From assembly GCA_018371275.1 (NCBI GenBank), contig JAHALF010000001.1:62001-126000 (forward strand): a stretch of 64,000 nucleotides of DNA, read 5' to 3'. Under the pieces are notes generated by a model. It was given only the letters and a program-made list of their open reading frames with translations, searched no databases and was not told where the DNA came from. Made by a program: the position numbers and the translations under genes. This DNA is from Clostridiales bacterium. Its GTDB lineage: Bacteria > Bacillota > Clostridia > Lachnospirales > CAG-274. This document shows positions 34,366-43,967 of this stretch, in pieces; the stretch's first letter is position 1; each line of letters begins with the position of its first letter.

Positions 34366-36573
34366 TTATACTAAACTTATTTTTATTTCTTTTTCATATC
34401 CACAAAAACTTTTAATTTTTATATATGCCTCTGATTTATTACCTAACACCTTTGATTTAATCCAAAATGCAACACTTCCACCCATAAAATTAATTCTATT
34501 AGGACCTATTAACTCTATATCGCCCTCTATTTCTATATCTATAGAATCATTTACAAAAGGTATTATAGATCCTACTTGGTCAATAGCCTCAACACTTATT
34601 CTTGTTGCATCAACATTTTCAGAAGATAAATTATCTGTATAACTATTAACTTTTATATCTGAATAAACAGGGTTAGCAGAAAACTTTTTGCTACCAATAA
34701 CATTATTTTGTTTATCATAACCTATAAATTCTGCATCTGTCCAACTAGCACCCCACTCTCCATTTATAGTATTAACTACAATAGGAGGATTTTTTAAGCC
34801 TTTTAATCTTTCATCTAGGTTTTGTTCTTCTCTTTTAAATATACCTTTACTTTGATTATTTAGCTTAAGCTCAATACTATCACAGTTAGTAAATACATAT
34901 ATAGGGAAAACTATACCTATTTCTCTTTCTCCTCTACTCCAAAAAGTTAAAGGTTGTAATACAACTTCATCTTCAACATCTTTTTGACTTTTATAAACAT
35001 ATGATGCAAATTTTGGCATTCTAAACATATCCATAACACCATGATAGCAAATTCTATCACCGCTACCAAAGTCAAAATGAGTATTGTAATCAAAAGCACA
35101 CCAACCAATAGCCCCTAACATTTCATCATCTAACATAGACCAGCTTTGAACTCTAGCGTGTCTTAAAGCGTGTTCTACAAGTTTTTCTTCGCAATCTAAT
35201 TTTTTAGTAGGATAAATGTGTCCACAAAACTCTGTTACCATATAAGGTACAGGATTGTCTAAACGTGTGCTAGTTTTTCTACTTTTAAGAACAATTTCTC
35301 CACCTTGATGAGAAAAATCATTCATAGTATAAATTCCTTCTAAAAATTGACTTCCTTCATAATATCTAACACCAGATGTAAGTCTAGTATCATCTAATTC
35401 CCCTGCTAATTTATTAGTTTTTGTATATAAATCTTCATCATCACCAGATTCATTTATCCTAACACCCCAAGTTATAATACTTGGATGATTGTAATCTCTT
35501 TCTATCATACCTTTTACATCATCTAAAGCTTGTTTTCTCCAAGGCTCATCTTGACCAATATATTGCCAACCTGGTATTTCTTCTAATACTAATAAACCTA
35601 TTTCATCACATTTATCTAAAAAATATGTAGATTGTGGGTAATGTGAACATCTTACAGTATTTAGTCCTAAGGTTTCCTTTAATATAATAGCATCTTCTTC
35701 TTGAGCTCTCTTAGGCATCGCATAACCAACATAAGGGAAACTTTGATGTCTATTTAACCCCATTAATTTTATTTTTTCTCCGTTTATAAATAATCCTTCT
35801 GCAACTACTTTTAAATCTCTAAAACCAATGTTTATTATAGCACTATCAGTAGATGTATCTCCTATTAATTCTATATTACATATGTCCATTTTAGGATTTT
35901 TTGTAGACCATAACTCTACATTTTCTATAATAATTTCTTCTAAAGTATATCTATTAATACCTTTTTTAGCACTAATTCTAGTTTTTATTTTATTTCCTAA
36001 AATATCATAACATACATCAACTTCTTCTCCATTTAAAGAATCTATTTCTACAATAGGCATACATTTAATTTTACCATTTATACCATTATGCTCTAAAACT
36101 TCATATTTAAAAAATAAATTTTTTATAAATGTATTATCTACTTCATATTGCCAAACATCTCTATATATACCACCAAAAGTAAGATAATCTATAACATTTC
36201 CAAAGGGTGGTATATCTTTTCTTTCAGTAGAATCTACTTCTAAAAATATTTTATTTTCGCCCTCTTTAACATATTCTGTTATTTCTACAGTATGAGGTAT
36301 ATATCCTCCTCTTCTTTCTTCTAATTTCTTATCATTAACATATGGTGTAAAAGCTGTCATAACACCATCAAATTTTAAAAATATTCTTTTGTTGATATTT
36401 TTAATAGTTATATTTTTTTCATAATAACTAATAAACTGGTACATTTTTTCATCAAAATAGTTATAAGGTACTTCCTCACAAGTATGAGGTATGTTGATAA
36501 TAACTTTATTATCATCTCTATTTTTACAATATTGCCATTGGTTGCTAATACAAATTTTATTGCTAGAAATCAT
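34366..36573 (-). CDS. Glycoside hydrolase family 2 enzyme (beta-galactosidase/glucuronidase-like)
   Basis: 735-aa retaining exo-glycosidase of GH2. Order: N-terminal jelly-roll sugar-binding domain (PHTCEEVPYNYF, FDGVMTAFTPYVNDKK), an immunoglobulin-like domain, the TIM barrel (about 250-540; GLNRHQSFPYVGYAMP, NTVRCSHYPQS), and C-terminal beta domains. Acid/base E375 is in TWGVRINES and nucleophile E448 in VTEFCGH. There is no signal peptide, so it is cytoplasmic. Beta-galactosidase and beta-glucuronidase cannot be separated by eye. It is a single gene with AAAGGAG before the ATG. Confidence 0.88.
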   Translation of the reverse strand: MISSNKICISNQWQYCKNRDDNKVIINIPHTCEEVPYNYFDEKMYQFISYYEKNITIKNINKRIFLKFDGVMTAFTPYVNDKKLEERRGGYIPHTVEITEYVKEGENKIFLEVDSTERKDIPPFGNVIDYLTFGGIYRDVWQYEVDNTFIKNLFFKYEVLEHNGINGKIKCMPIVEIDSLNGEEVDVCYDILGNKIKTRISAKKGINRYTLEEIIIENVELWSTKNPKMDICNIELIGDTSTDSAIINIGFRDLKVVAEGLFINGEKIKLMGLNRHQSFPYVGYAMPKRAQEEDAIILKETLGLNTVRCSHYPQSTYFLDKCDEIGLLVLEEIPGWQYIGQDEPWRKQALDDVKGMIERDYNHPSIITWGVRINESGDDEDLYTKTNKLAGELDDTRLTSGVRYYEGSQFLEGIYTMNDFSHQGGEIVLKSRKTSTRLDNPVPYMVTEFCGHIYPTKKLDCEEKLVEHALRHARVQSWSMLDDEMLGAIGWCAFDYNTHFDFGSGDRICYHGVMDMFRMPKFASYVYKSQKDVEDEVVLQPLTFWSRGEREIGIVFPIYVFTNCDSIELKLNNQSKGIFKREEQNLDERLKGLKNPPIVVNTINGEWGASWTDAEFIGYDKQNNVIGSKKFSANPVYSDIKVNSYTDNLSSENVDATRISVEAIDQVGSIIPFVNDSIDIEIEGDIELIGPNRINFMGGSVAFWIKSKVLGNKSEAYIKIKSFCGYEKEIKISLV

Positions 36574-36712
36574 TATATTTTTCTCCTTTAATAAATATAG
36601 AATTAGTAATTTTTATAATTTTAATTATGATTATAAACTATATTTATAACATTTTCAACCATATCTATATATTATTTTAATTTTTTATATACATCTTTAA
36701 TAATATAATGAT

Positions 36713-37831
36713 TTAGTTATAGGATTTTTGTTTGTTTTTAACAAAAAAATGCTTAGAATCTCCAAATTCTCCAAAACCAACTTTTTCTCCGACACTCATA
36801 ACTCTACCAGTCAAACAATTTTTACATTTATCAGCATTATCATCTATACAAGGCTTATTATCATATAATTGATATTTTTCTCTATAATCTTCTAAAGTTA
36901 TAATAGGCATAAGTATATTAGCACCAGCTTTTATACCTTTTTCTCTACCTAAAGGATCTAATGCTTGTAAAGCTGTTGTTGCTGCAATATTTACATCTTT
37001 TAAAAATATTCTTGTAACAGCAATCATTTTAAGGCCCAAAAGAAATCTATATTTTTTATTTTCTTCTGTATCTAGACCTTGTTCTATTGCATATTGGCCT
37101 ATAGGTGTATCTTTATGAACTATATAAGGACCCATACCTATCATATCAATATCCATATCTTTAAAAAATATAATATCATTTGCTAAATCTTCTATAGTTT
37201 GATTAGGTATTCCCATCATTACACCAGTACCAACTTGGTACCCTATCTTTCTAAGAGATTTTAAGCATTCTACTCTCTTATCAAAAGAGTGTAAATCATT
37301 TTGAGGATGTATATTTTTATATAAGTTTTGATTAGTAGTTTCTATTCTTAATAAATATCTATGTCCACCAGCCTCAAACCATCTTTTATAGACTTCTTCA
37401 CTTTGTTCACCCATACATAAAGTCATACCTAAGTTGCCACCAGAAAAATCTTTTATAGATTGTATAACATCTGTAACAAAGTCTACAAACTTACTATCTG
37501 TTCTTTCTCCAGACTGTAAAGTTATAGAACCATATTCATTATCAAAAGCCCACTTTGCCATTTTTAGTATTTCTTCTTTATTCATAGCAAATCTATCTAC
37601 TAAATCATTGCTTTTTCTAATACCACAATATTTACAGTCTTTTATGCAATAATTAGAAAACTCTATAAGACCTCTATAATGAGATACTCTTCCTATATAT
37701 TTTTCTTTTATAGCATAAGCCTTTTCAAATAACTTATTAAGTTCCTCTTCTTTTTCTACTGATAAAAGAGCAACTAAATCATCTTTTGTTAATTCTTCTT
37801 TTTCTAATATTTTATCTATCAAAAAACTCAT
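36713..37831 (-). CDS. hydE: [FeFe]-hydrogenase maturase HydE (radical SAM)
   Basis: 372-aa radical-SAM enzyme needed to build the di-iron subcluster of the H-cluster. The SAM cluster motif is YCIKDCKYCGIR (CxxxCxxC). Other HydE landmarks are SITLQSGERTD, the GVMMGIPNQT barrel strand, and the C-terminal DKCKNCLTGRVMSVGE with extra cysteines. It is the last gene of hydG-hydF-hydE. The ribosome-binding site AAAGGA directly abuts the ATG at 37831; a TTG three codons later has better spacing (9 bases), so the true start may be 37822. Confidence 0.94.
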   Translation of the reverse strand: MSFLIDKILEKEELTKDDLVALLSVEKEEELNKLFEKAYAIKEKYIGRVSHYRGLIEFSNYCIKDCKYCGIRKSNDLVDRFAMNKEEILKMAKWAFDNEYGSITLQSGERTDSKFVDFVTDVIQSIKDFSGGNLGMTLCMGEQSEEVYKRWFEAGGHRYLLRIETTNQNLYKNIHPQNDLHSFDKRVECLKSLRKIGYQVGTGVMMGIPNQTIEDLANDIIFFKDMDIDMIGMGPYIVHKDTPIGQYAIEQGLDTEENKKYRFLLGLKMIAVTRIFLKDVNIAATTALQALDPLGREKGIKAGANILMPIITLEDYREKYQLYDNKPCIDDNADKCKNCLTGRVMSVGEKVGFGEFGDSKHFFVKNKQKSYN

Positions 37832-37835
37832 TCCT

Positions 37836-39017
37836 TTAAATATTTATTTTATCTAATATACCATTTAGATAAGCTATAATTATACCATAATTGGTAACTG
37901 GTATGCTTTTATCCTTAGCCATATTTATCCTATTAAGGACATATTTTCTATTAAACATACAAGCACCACATTGTATTATTAAATCATAATTTTCTAAATC
38001 TTTTGGGAGGTTATCCCCTGTTACTACTGTTATATTTATGTCATTTCCAAATTTTTTTCTTAAAAGATTAGGTATCTTTTCTCTTCCAATATCTCCATCT
38101 ATTGCATTATGTGTACAAGCTTCAGATATTATTATATTGGCATTTCCCTTTAGATTTTCTAAAATTTTTACGCTTTCTAGATAATAATCTATATCACCTT
38201 TATATCCAGCAAATAAAACTGAAAATGAAGTCATTTTACTATTATCAGGCTTTTGGTCATAAACTTCCTTAAAAACTTGAGAATCTGTTATAATTACATC
38301 TGGAGATTTAGATAAACTTCTTAAAGCATTTGATATATCTTTTAAAGATATAGATATAACAGTACATTTTTTATCTAATAATTCTCTTAAAACTTGTACT
38401 TGTGGTAAAATAAGCCTACCTTTAGGGGCTTGTTTATCCTGAGGCATAACAAGTAAAACTACATCATTTTCCTTTACCAATTCTCCAGTTATCTCCACTT
38501 CTACTTCATCTTTAAAATTACTTTTTATAGTATATATTAAATCTTCAAATCCTATCTTTTCTTTACAGCTTATAAGAATAGGATTTACACCAAAATCATT
38601 TAATATTTTTGTAGCTAATATATCCTGTTCTTTTATTAAGTCAATTTTGTTTAATACACATATAAAAGGTATTTCTAAATATTTAAACTTTTCAACCCAT
38701 TTTTTTTCAGTAGAAAAATCATCATCAGAAAAAACTAAAATAGCTAAATCTGTTTTTAGTAAAGCTGTTTCCGTTTTTTCCATTCTTTCATAAGATAAAT
38801 CTGTTGTATCATCAAACCCAGCAGTATCAATTAAAGTACAAGCTCCTAAGCCTATTATTTCCATATTTTTATATACTGGGTCTGTAGTAGTTCCTTCTTT
38901 ATCAGAAACAATAGATAAATTTTGGTTAGTCAAAAAATTTATTAATGATGATTTTCCTGTATTAGTTTTTCCAAAAATAGCTATATGTTTTCTTTCTCCT
39001 TTTGGCACACTGTTCAA
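37836..39017 (-). CDS. hydF: [FeFe]-hydrogenase maturation GTPase HydF
   Basis: 393-aa scaffold GTPase on which the di-iron subcluster is assembled and passed to the hydrogenase. G1 P-loop is GKTNTGKSS near the N-terminus, G3 DTAGFDD and G4 NKID follow. The C-terminal iron-sulfur region has EACTHNAIDGDIG and IQCGACMFN. The usual HydF motif there is HCxxC, so Q replaces the conserved histidine. I choose TTG at 39017, preceded by GAGGGTGG, because the N-terminus then reads NSVPKGERKHIAIFG as in the family; the ATG at 39059 would overlap hydG. Confidence 0.93.
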   Translation of the reverse strand: MNSVPKGERKHIAIFGKTNTGKSSLINFLTNQNLSIVSDKEGTTTDPVYKNMEIIGLGACTLIDTAGFDDTTDLSYERMEKTETALLKTDLAILVFSDDDFSTEKKWVEKFKYLEIPFICVLNKIDLIKEQDILATKILNDFGVNPILISCKEKIGFEDLIYTIKSNFKDEVEVEITGELVKENDVVLLVMPQDKQAPKGRLILPQVQVLRELLDKKCTVISISLKDISNALRSLSKSPDVIITDSQVFKEVYDQKPDNSKMTSFSVLFAGYKGDIDYYLESVKILENLKGNANIIISEACTHNAIDGDIGREKIPNLLRKKFGNDINITVVTGDNLPKDLENYDLIIQCGACMFNRKYVLNRINMAKDKSIPVTNYGIIIAYLNGILDKINI

Positions 39018-39033
39018 TATATATCCACCCTCT

Positions 39034-40446
39034 CTAAAATCTAAAATCTTGCTTACCATTACATATTTCTTGTAAATATTTTGTAGTAATAGATTTTACC
39101 TTTTCGTTAGGTATAGTTTTTAATTCTTCTTCTATAACTTTGTTAGCAATAATTTTCGTTTCTTCTAAAGCATAATTTTCTATGTACTCTTTTAATGTAA
39201 TTAAAGAATTAGGATTACAACAATTTACTATTTGCCCAGATTTAGCTAGCTGCATAAACCTATCCCCTGTTCTACCTTCTTTATAACAAGCAGTACAAAA
39301 ACTAGGTACATAACCAAGTTTTAATAACCATTCTACAATTTCTTCTAAATTTCTTTCATCTGTAATAGAAAACTGCTCTGTATTTTCTTCTGGTGCTGTT
39401 GTATACCCTCCAACACTTGTTTTAGAACCACCACTTATTTGAGAAACACCTATTTCTAAAGTTTCTTCTCTAACTTTTTGAGATTCTCTAGTAGATACAA
39501 TAATCCCAACATAAGGCATAGTTATTCTTAAAATAGCAATTATCTTTTTAAATAACTCATCGGATATAGCATCACTATATTCAGAGCTATCTACATTATT
39601 TCCGTCTTTTATTCTAGGAACACTAACTGTATGAGGTCCAACACCCATAGTAGCCTCTAAATGTTCTGCGTGCATTAAAAGCCCAACAAAATCATATTTG
39701 TACATATTCAATCCAAATAAAACACCTATACCTACATCATCAAGACCTGCTTCCATAGCTCTATCCATAGCCTCTGTATGATAGTCGTAGTTGTGTTTTG
39801 GACCAAAAGGATGTAACTTTTCGTAATTTTCTTTATTATAAGTTTCTTGAAATAATACATAAGTTCCTATTTCAGCCTCTTTAAGTTTTTTATAGTTTTC
39901 AACAGAAGTTGCAGCTATATTAACATTTACTCTTCTTATAGCACCATTTTTGTGTTTAACACTATATATAGTCTTAATACTTTCTAAAACATAATCTATA
40001 GAATTATTAACAGGGTCTTCGCCTAATTCTAATGCTAATCTTTTATGTCCCATATCTTGTAAAGCTTTAACTTCGTTTACAATTTCATCTTGCGTAAGTT
40101 TTCTTCTAGCAATATCCTTATTTTTATAGTTATATGCACAATATACACAACCATTTACACAATAATTAGAAAGATATATAGGCGCAAATAGTACTACTCT
40201 TTTACCATATATTTTATTTTTTATATATCTAGCAAGTTTATATATATCTTGATTTAAATCCTCAAAAGGACATTCTAACAATAAAAGTGCTTCTCTATGG
40301 TCAATTCCCTTTAAATTTTTAGCTTTTTCTAATATATCGCTTATGAGCTTTTTATTATTTAAATTTTCTTTAACCCAATCAATAGTTTGTAAAATCTCTT
40401 TGTCATCTATAAACTCTTGGGCTTTTTTGGAATATTTATTATACAT
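39034..40446 (-). CDS. hydG: [FeFe]-hydrogenase maturase HydG (tyrosine lyase, radical SAM)
   Basis: 470-aa radical-SAM enzyme, ThiH-like, that cleaves tyrosine to supply CO and cyanide to the H-cluster. SAM motif: YLSNYCVNGCVYCAYN (CxxxCxxC). The C-terminal auxiliary cluster motif is intact: CTACYKEGRTGDRF with CC about 22 residues later. First gene of the hyd operon. GGAGG precedes the ATG. The structural hydrogenase gene (hydA) is not in the window. Confidence 0.95.
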   Translation of the reverse strand: MYNKYSKKAQEFIDDKEILQTIDWVKENLNNKKLISDILEKAKNLKGIDHREALLLLECPFEDLNQDIYKLARYIKNKIYGKRVVLFAPIYLSNYCVNGCVYCAYNYKNKDIARRKLTQDEIVNEVKALQDMGHKRLALELGEDPVNNSIDYVLESIKTIYSVKHKNGAIRRVNVNIAATSVENYKKLKEAEIGTYVLFQETYNKENYEKLHPFGPKHNYDYHTEAMDRAMEAGLDDVGIGVLFGLNMYKYDFVGLLMHAEHLEATMGVGPHTVSVPRIKDGNNVDSSEYSDAISDELFKKIIAILRITMPYVGIIVSTRESQKVREETLEIGVSQISGGSKTSVGGYTTAPEENTEQFSITDERNLEEIVEWLLKLGYVPSFCTACYKEGRTGDRFMQLAKSGQIVNCCNPNSLITLKEYIENYALEETKIIANKVIEEELKTIPNEKVKSITTKYLQEICNGKQDFRF

Positions 40447-40497
40447 AATAAACCTCCTCTTATTTCCTAAATATTATTAATTTACTAGCCTATAAAT

Positions 40498-40526
40498 ATA
40501 ATATAACAAATAATAATATATATCAA
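40498..40526 (-). promoter_or_regulatory. Promoter of the hydGFE operon
   Basis: On the minus strand TTGATA (+ 40521-40526), 17 bases, TATTAT (+ 40498-40503), about 55 bases upstream of hydG. Confidence 0.5.
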
Positions 40527-40690
40527 GCTTTATTTAAAATTTAAGAGATTATCAACAATCAATTTCTTGAATACTTTGTATTCAAAAACAGATATTCCTA
40601 TATATTTTTATTCGTAAAAATTAATACAAAAACCCATATATAATTTTTACTTTAAAAATATAAGCCATATCTTAATTGTAATGAATAATT

Positions 40691-40724
40691 AAAAGCCCTG
40701 TTGAAAAAATCAACAAGGCTTTTT
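40691..40724 (-). terminator. Terminator after the ABC binding-protein gene
   Basis: Stem of 14 positions with one C/A mismatch (40691-40704 with 40710-40723). The minus-strand transcript ends in a T run. It separates the ABC operon from hydG. Confidence 0.82.
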
Positions 40725-40732
40725 AATATAAT

Positions 40733-41677
40733 TTATTTTAAAAATAATGTATTTATATCAATTTCTTTATCTATCATACCATTTTTAAACATAAAATCGG
40801 CTGTTTTTTGTAAACCTAATTTATCCTGTTCAGTTATATCTAATGAAAAATCATATTGTGAATACATTTCTTTAACTGCACTTTCTTCTAAATCTAAATT
40901 TTTTGCAACAATAGATAAGCTCTCATCTACGTTATCATTTATATACTGATTAAGTTCTTGTTGATAAGTATAAAATTTATCAACAACTTCTTTGTTGTTA
41001 TCATAAAACTCTTGCTTTAAAGCAACAACAATAATTGCATCTATTAATCCTTTTCCATCTGTAACCAAATTATACCCTTGCTGTTTAGCATTATATGCAG
41101 ATACTCCAGCAAGTAAAGCTACATCTACACTTCCTCCATCAAGACCTGCTTTTGCATCACCTATAGACATATTAACATAGTTTACATCATTTATTGTTAA
41201 ATTTTCTTTTTCTAAATATGCAACTAAAAGCTCATGTAAGTTAGTCCCTGCTGGTCCTGCAATGGTCTTTCCTACTAAATCTTTTGGAGATTTAATTTTA
41301 TCATCTTTAGAATAAAGAGTAAAAGCCTCTGGCGAACGGCTATAAGTATTGAGTATTTTTATATCTGCATCATTAGCAGCTGATAAAATTACAGAAGATG
41401 CCCCAACTGCATATAATATTTGAACATCTCCAGAGGCCAACGCCTGTGTTTGGTCTGCACCAGATAAAATTTCCGCATATTCAACAGATATACCATCTTC
41501 TTTAAATTTATCTACAAATACTTGATTTTCTTTATCTATTATAGATGGTACATTTAATGGAGATGTAACATATGTCATAGTAATTTTTTCTAAATTTTTA
41601 TTATCATTTTTACCACAACCACTTAATATAGTCGTTATTATTGCTATTGTTAAAACAATAAAAAATATTTTTTTCAT
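40733..41677 (-). CDS. ABC transporter substrate-binding lipoprotein (NitT/TauT/SsuA type)
   Basis: 314-aa lipoprotein; signal peptide with lipobox ILSGCGK. The mature protein is an NMT1/SsuA-like type II binding protein: KITMTYVTSPLNVPSII, ALASGDVQILYAVGASSVIL, GKTIAGPAGTNLHELLVAYL and VDVALLAGVSAYN. Proteins of this group bind nitrate, sulfonates, pyrimidine precursors or other small organics, so ligand is open. Last gene of a four-gene operon led by the H-domain-like protein. AAAGGAG precedes the ATG. Confidence 0.88.
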   Translation of the reverse strand: MKKIFFIVLTIAIITTILSGCGKNDNKNLEKITMTYVTSPLNVPSIIDKENQVFVDKFKEDGISVEYAEILSGADQTQALASGDVQILYAVGASSVILSAANDADIKILNTYSRSPEAFTLYSKDDKIKSPKDLVGKTIAGPAGTNLHELLVAYLEKENLTINDVNYVNMSIGDAKAGLDGGSVDVALLAGVSAYNAKQQGYNLVTDGKGLIDAIIVVALKQEFYDNNKEVVDKFYTYQQELNQYINDNVDESLSIVAKNLDLEESAVKEMYSQYDFSLDITEQDKLGLQKTADFMFKNGMIDKEIDINTLFLK

Positions 41678-41689
41678 AATTTAACTCCT

Positions 41690-42400
41690 TTAAATTTTTA
41701 ATTTATTTAAAATTTCTTGTTTTATTAAAATATACTTTTGTTCTAATAAATTACGGTTTTCTTGGTTCTCTTCAATTATAAAGGTATCTTTAATATTACC
41801 GTCTTCTAAAATTATAATTTTATCGCCAAGACGTATAGCCTCATCTATACTATGCGTAACAAATAAAATACCACAATTCCTTTTATTTCTTATTTTTAAT
41901 AATTCATTTTGCATCTGTTCTCTAGTAAAATAATCTAAAGCGGAAAAAGGCTCGTCCATTAAAATAAACGAAGGCTCAAATGCTAGAGCTCTTGCAATAG
42001 AAACACGTTGTTGCATTCCTCCAGATAATTGTTGCGGGTTAGCTTTTTCAAAAGAAGATAATCCAACAATGTTAATAATTTCTTTAATTTTATCATCGTC
42101 TACTTGCTTTTTATTTAATCCAAATTTGATATTTTTTTCTACATTTAACCAAGGCATTAATCTAGGTTCCTGAAAAACATATGCTAAACTTTTTATATTA
42201 TTATGCTCTATTTTTCCACAGTCACATTTCTCTAAACCACCTAAAATACGCAAAAGAGTTGTTTTTCCACATCCACTTCTACCTAATATTACAGTTATTT
42301 TATTCTCATCTATATTTAGATTTATGTTATTTAATACAACAATGTTTTTATCCTCTAATTCATACTTTTTAGAAACATTTATTATATTAATTCCACACAC
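41690..42400 (-). CDS. ABC transporter ATPase (SsuB/TauB type)
   Basis: 236-aa ABC ATPase: Walker A GRSGCGKTTL, signature LSGGMQQRVSIARA, Walker B FILMDEPFSALD and the switch histidine in VTHSIDEA. The QEPRLMPWLNV segment is typical of the nitrate/sulfonate importer group. The start is GTG at 42400 after GGAGG and overlaps the permease gene by 14 bases. Confidence 0.93.
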   Translation of the reverse strand: MCGINIINVSKKYELEDKNIVVLNNINLNIDENKITVILGRSGCGKTTLLRILGGLEKCDCGKIEHNNIKSLAYVFQEPRLMPWLNVEKNIKFGLNKKQVDDDKIKEIINIVGLSSFEKANPQQLSGGMQQRVSIARALAFEPSFILMDEPFSALDYFTREQMQNELLKIRNKRNCGILFVTHSIDEAIRLGDKIIILEDGNIKDTFIIEENQENRNLLEQKYILIKQEILNKLKI

Positions 42401-43154
42401 TTTTATTTCCTCCTTTTAAAAATTTATTTATTATAAAAGCAAAAAATATATCACATAAATATCCTACTAATCCAATAACAATAATACCTATAATAACTTT
42501 ATCTGTTCTAGATAGTTGTTGAGCAAATAAAATCATATGACCAATACCAGTTGATGCAGCAATCATTTCTGCACCTATTATTGCCCTCCAGCTATAACCT
42601 AAACCTATTCTCATTCCAATTAATATATCAGAAACAGCAGATGGAAGAATTATTTTTATAAATTTATCATATTTAGAATATCCAAATATATCTCCAACTT
42701 CAAGTAACTTTTTATCACATTCTTTAAATCCTTTAAGGATATTAAGATACATTGGAAAAAATGATGCAAGAATAATAATTATAATTTTTGTTGTTTCCCC
42801 TATACCATACCAAAGTATAAGTAATGGCATCATACTAATAGGGGGAACATTTCTAAACAATTGTATTAAAATTTCATAATATTGACTTAATGATTTTTTT
42901 AAAAAAGAAATTACACCTATAAAAAATGCAAGAATAAATGATATAAAGTATCCTATTAAAACCCTTTTAAAGCTTATATAAATATCCAAAATAATTTCCC
43001 CAGATATAAGCATTTTAGTAAAAGTATTAAAAACTTTTAATGGTGTTGGAAGAACATATGTATTAAAAATCCCAATAGTACATATAAGTTGCCAAATAAA
43101 AAAAATAATAACTATTACTAATAATTGTTTAATAAATATTTTTGACCTTTTCAT
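42387..43154 (-). CDS. ABC transporter permease (SsuC/TauC type)
   Basis: 255-aa inner-membrane permease with six predicted helices. The ATPase-contact loop reads KLLEVGDIFGYSKYDKFIKI, followed by ILPSAVSDILIGMRIGLGYS; GAEMIAASTGIGHMI is the classic C-terminal group signature. It overlaps the H-domain-like gene by 4 bases (ATGA), showing tight coupling to it. Confidence 0.92.
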   Translation of the reverse strand: MKRSKIFIKQLLVIVIIFFIWQLICTIGIFNTYVLPTPLKVFNTFTKMLISGEIILDIYISFKRVLIGYFISFILAFFIGVISFLKKSLSQYYEILIQLFRNVPPISMMPLLILWYGIGETTKIIIIILASFFPMYLNILKGFKECDKKLLEVGDIFGYSKYDKFIKIILPSAVSDILIGMRIGLGYSWRAIIGAEMIAASTGIGHMILFAQQLSRTDKVIIGIIVIGLVGYLCDIFFAFIINKFLKGGNKSVWN

Positions 43155-43771
43155 TTAATTACTCCATCACCATTATGACAACCATTGTGGCAATGTAACA
43201 TTTCTATAATATCTAAATTTTTGAATTTATTCTTACTAAAATAAGACTCTATGTTGTCATTACCAGATATACTTTCTTTTTTTACATCAAGACTATCAAA
43301 AAATCCTAGAGGAATAGGCGTATTATCTAAAACATTACCTTCAATATTTTGATCTAAACTTTCTAAAAACTCTAACCAAGTCATAAAAATTGTATTATCC
43401 ATACGTAAATTATTTCCCATATCCTTTAATGATTTACAAGGAGTAATTATAATTTTTTCTCCATCTTTTAAATCTTCTCTTAAACTAATTTCTCTTGCAC
43501 AATGTATTAAAATTGGATCTATATCCGGAAATATAATATTTTGGTCTTTTTCAATAATATCTTTTACAGTATCAACAGCTAAAGGGCATCTCATATCCAT
43601 AATAGTTGCTCCTTTAGCATTTTTAATTACATCTTTATATTTATTTATCACTATATCAGCCCAATTTTCATTATAAAACACCCTAGTATACCCATTTATT
43701 TTTAAAAAATTGTTAAGTATCTCCTGCTCATACATTTTATCTACAACAGGATTTATTAAAATATATTTCAT
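43151..43771 (-). CDS. Miniature [FeFe]-hydrogenase H-domain-like protein
   Basis: 206-aa protein with no signal peptide or membrane helix. Motif order matches the hydrogenase H-domain: NGYTRVFYNENWADIVI resembles the segment read GFDKVFDTNFGADLTIME; MDMRCPLAV (C62) stands for L1 TSCCPxW, with the first Cys replaced by Arg; IIITPCKSLKDM (C112) for L2 MPCxxKxxE; and IEMLHCHNGCHNGDG (C194, C198) for L3 with its CxGGC. All four H-cluster ligand cysteines are therefore kept in about 60% of the usual H-domain length, with no accessory iron-sulfur domains. First gene of an operon with a NitT/TauT-type ABC transporter, next to hydGFE. Whether it carries a cluster, catalyses or senses is unknown. Confidence 0.65.
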   Translation of the reverse strand: MKYILINPVVDKMYEQEILNNFLKINGYTRVFYNENWADIVINKYKDVIKNAKGATIMDMRCPLAVDTVKDIIEKDQNIIFPDIDPILIHCAREISLREDLKDGEKIIITPCKSLKDMGNNLRMDNTIFMTWLEFLESLDQNIEGNVLDNTPIPLGFFDSLDVKKESISGNDNIESYFSKNKFKNLDIIEMLHCHNGCHNGDGVIK

Positions 43772-43892
43772 ATTTTACTCCTTAAAAATATTTGTTAACA
43801 TTGATTATCTATTGTAAGTATAAATTAACACAAAAGCTTTGTCAACTATTTTATATAAAAGTATTTATAGATAAAATTTTAATTATAACATT

Positions 43893-43930
43893 AAAAAGGT
43901 TACTATAAAATAAACATTTAATAGTAACCT
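43893..43930 (-). terminator. Terminator of the Ugp-like operon
   Basis: 10-bp stem (43898-43907 with 43921-43930) followed on the minus strand by TTTTT, downstream of the HAD gene. Confidence 0.75.
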
Positions 43931-43967
43931 AAAATATTCTCTATTTTGGGAAAAAATTTTTAATTAA

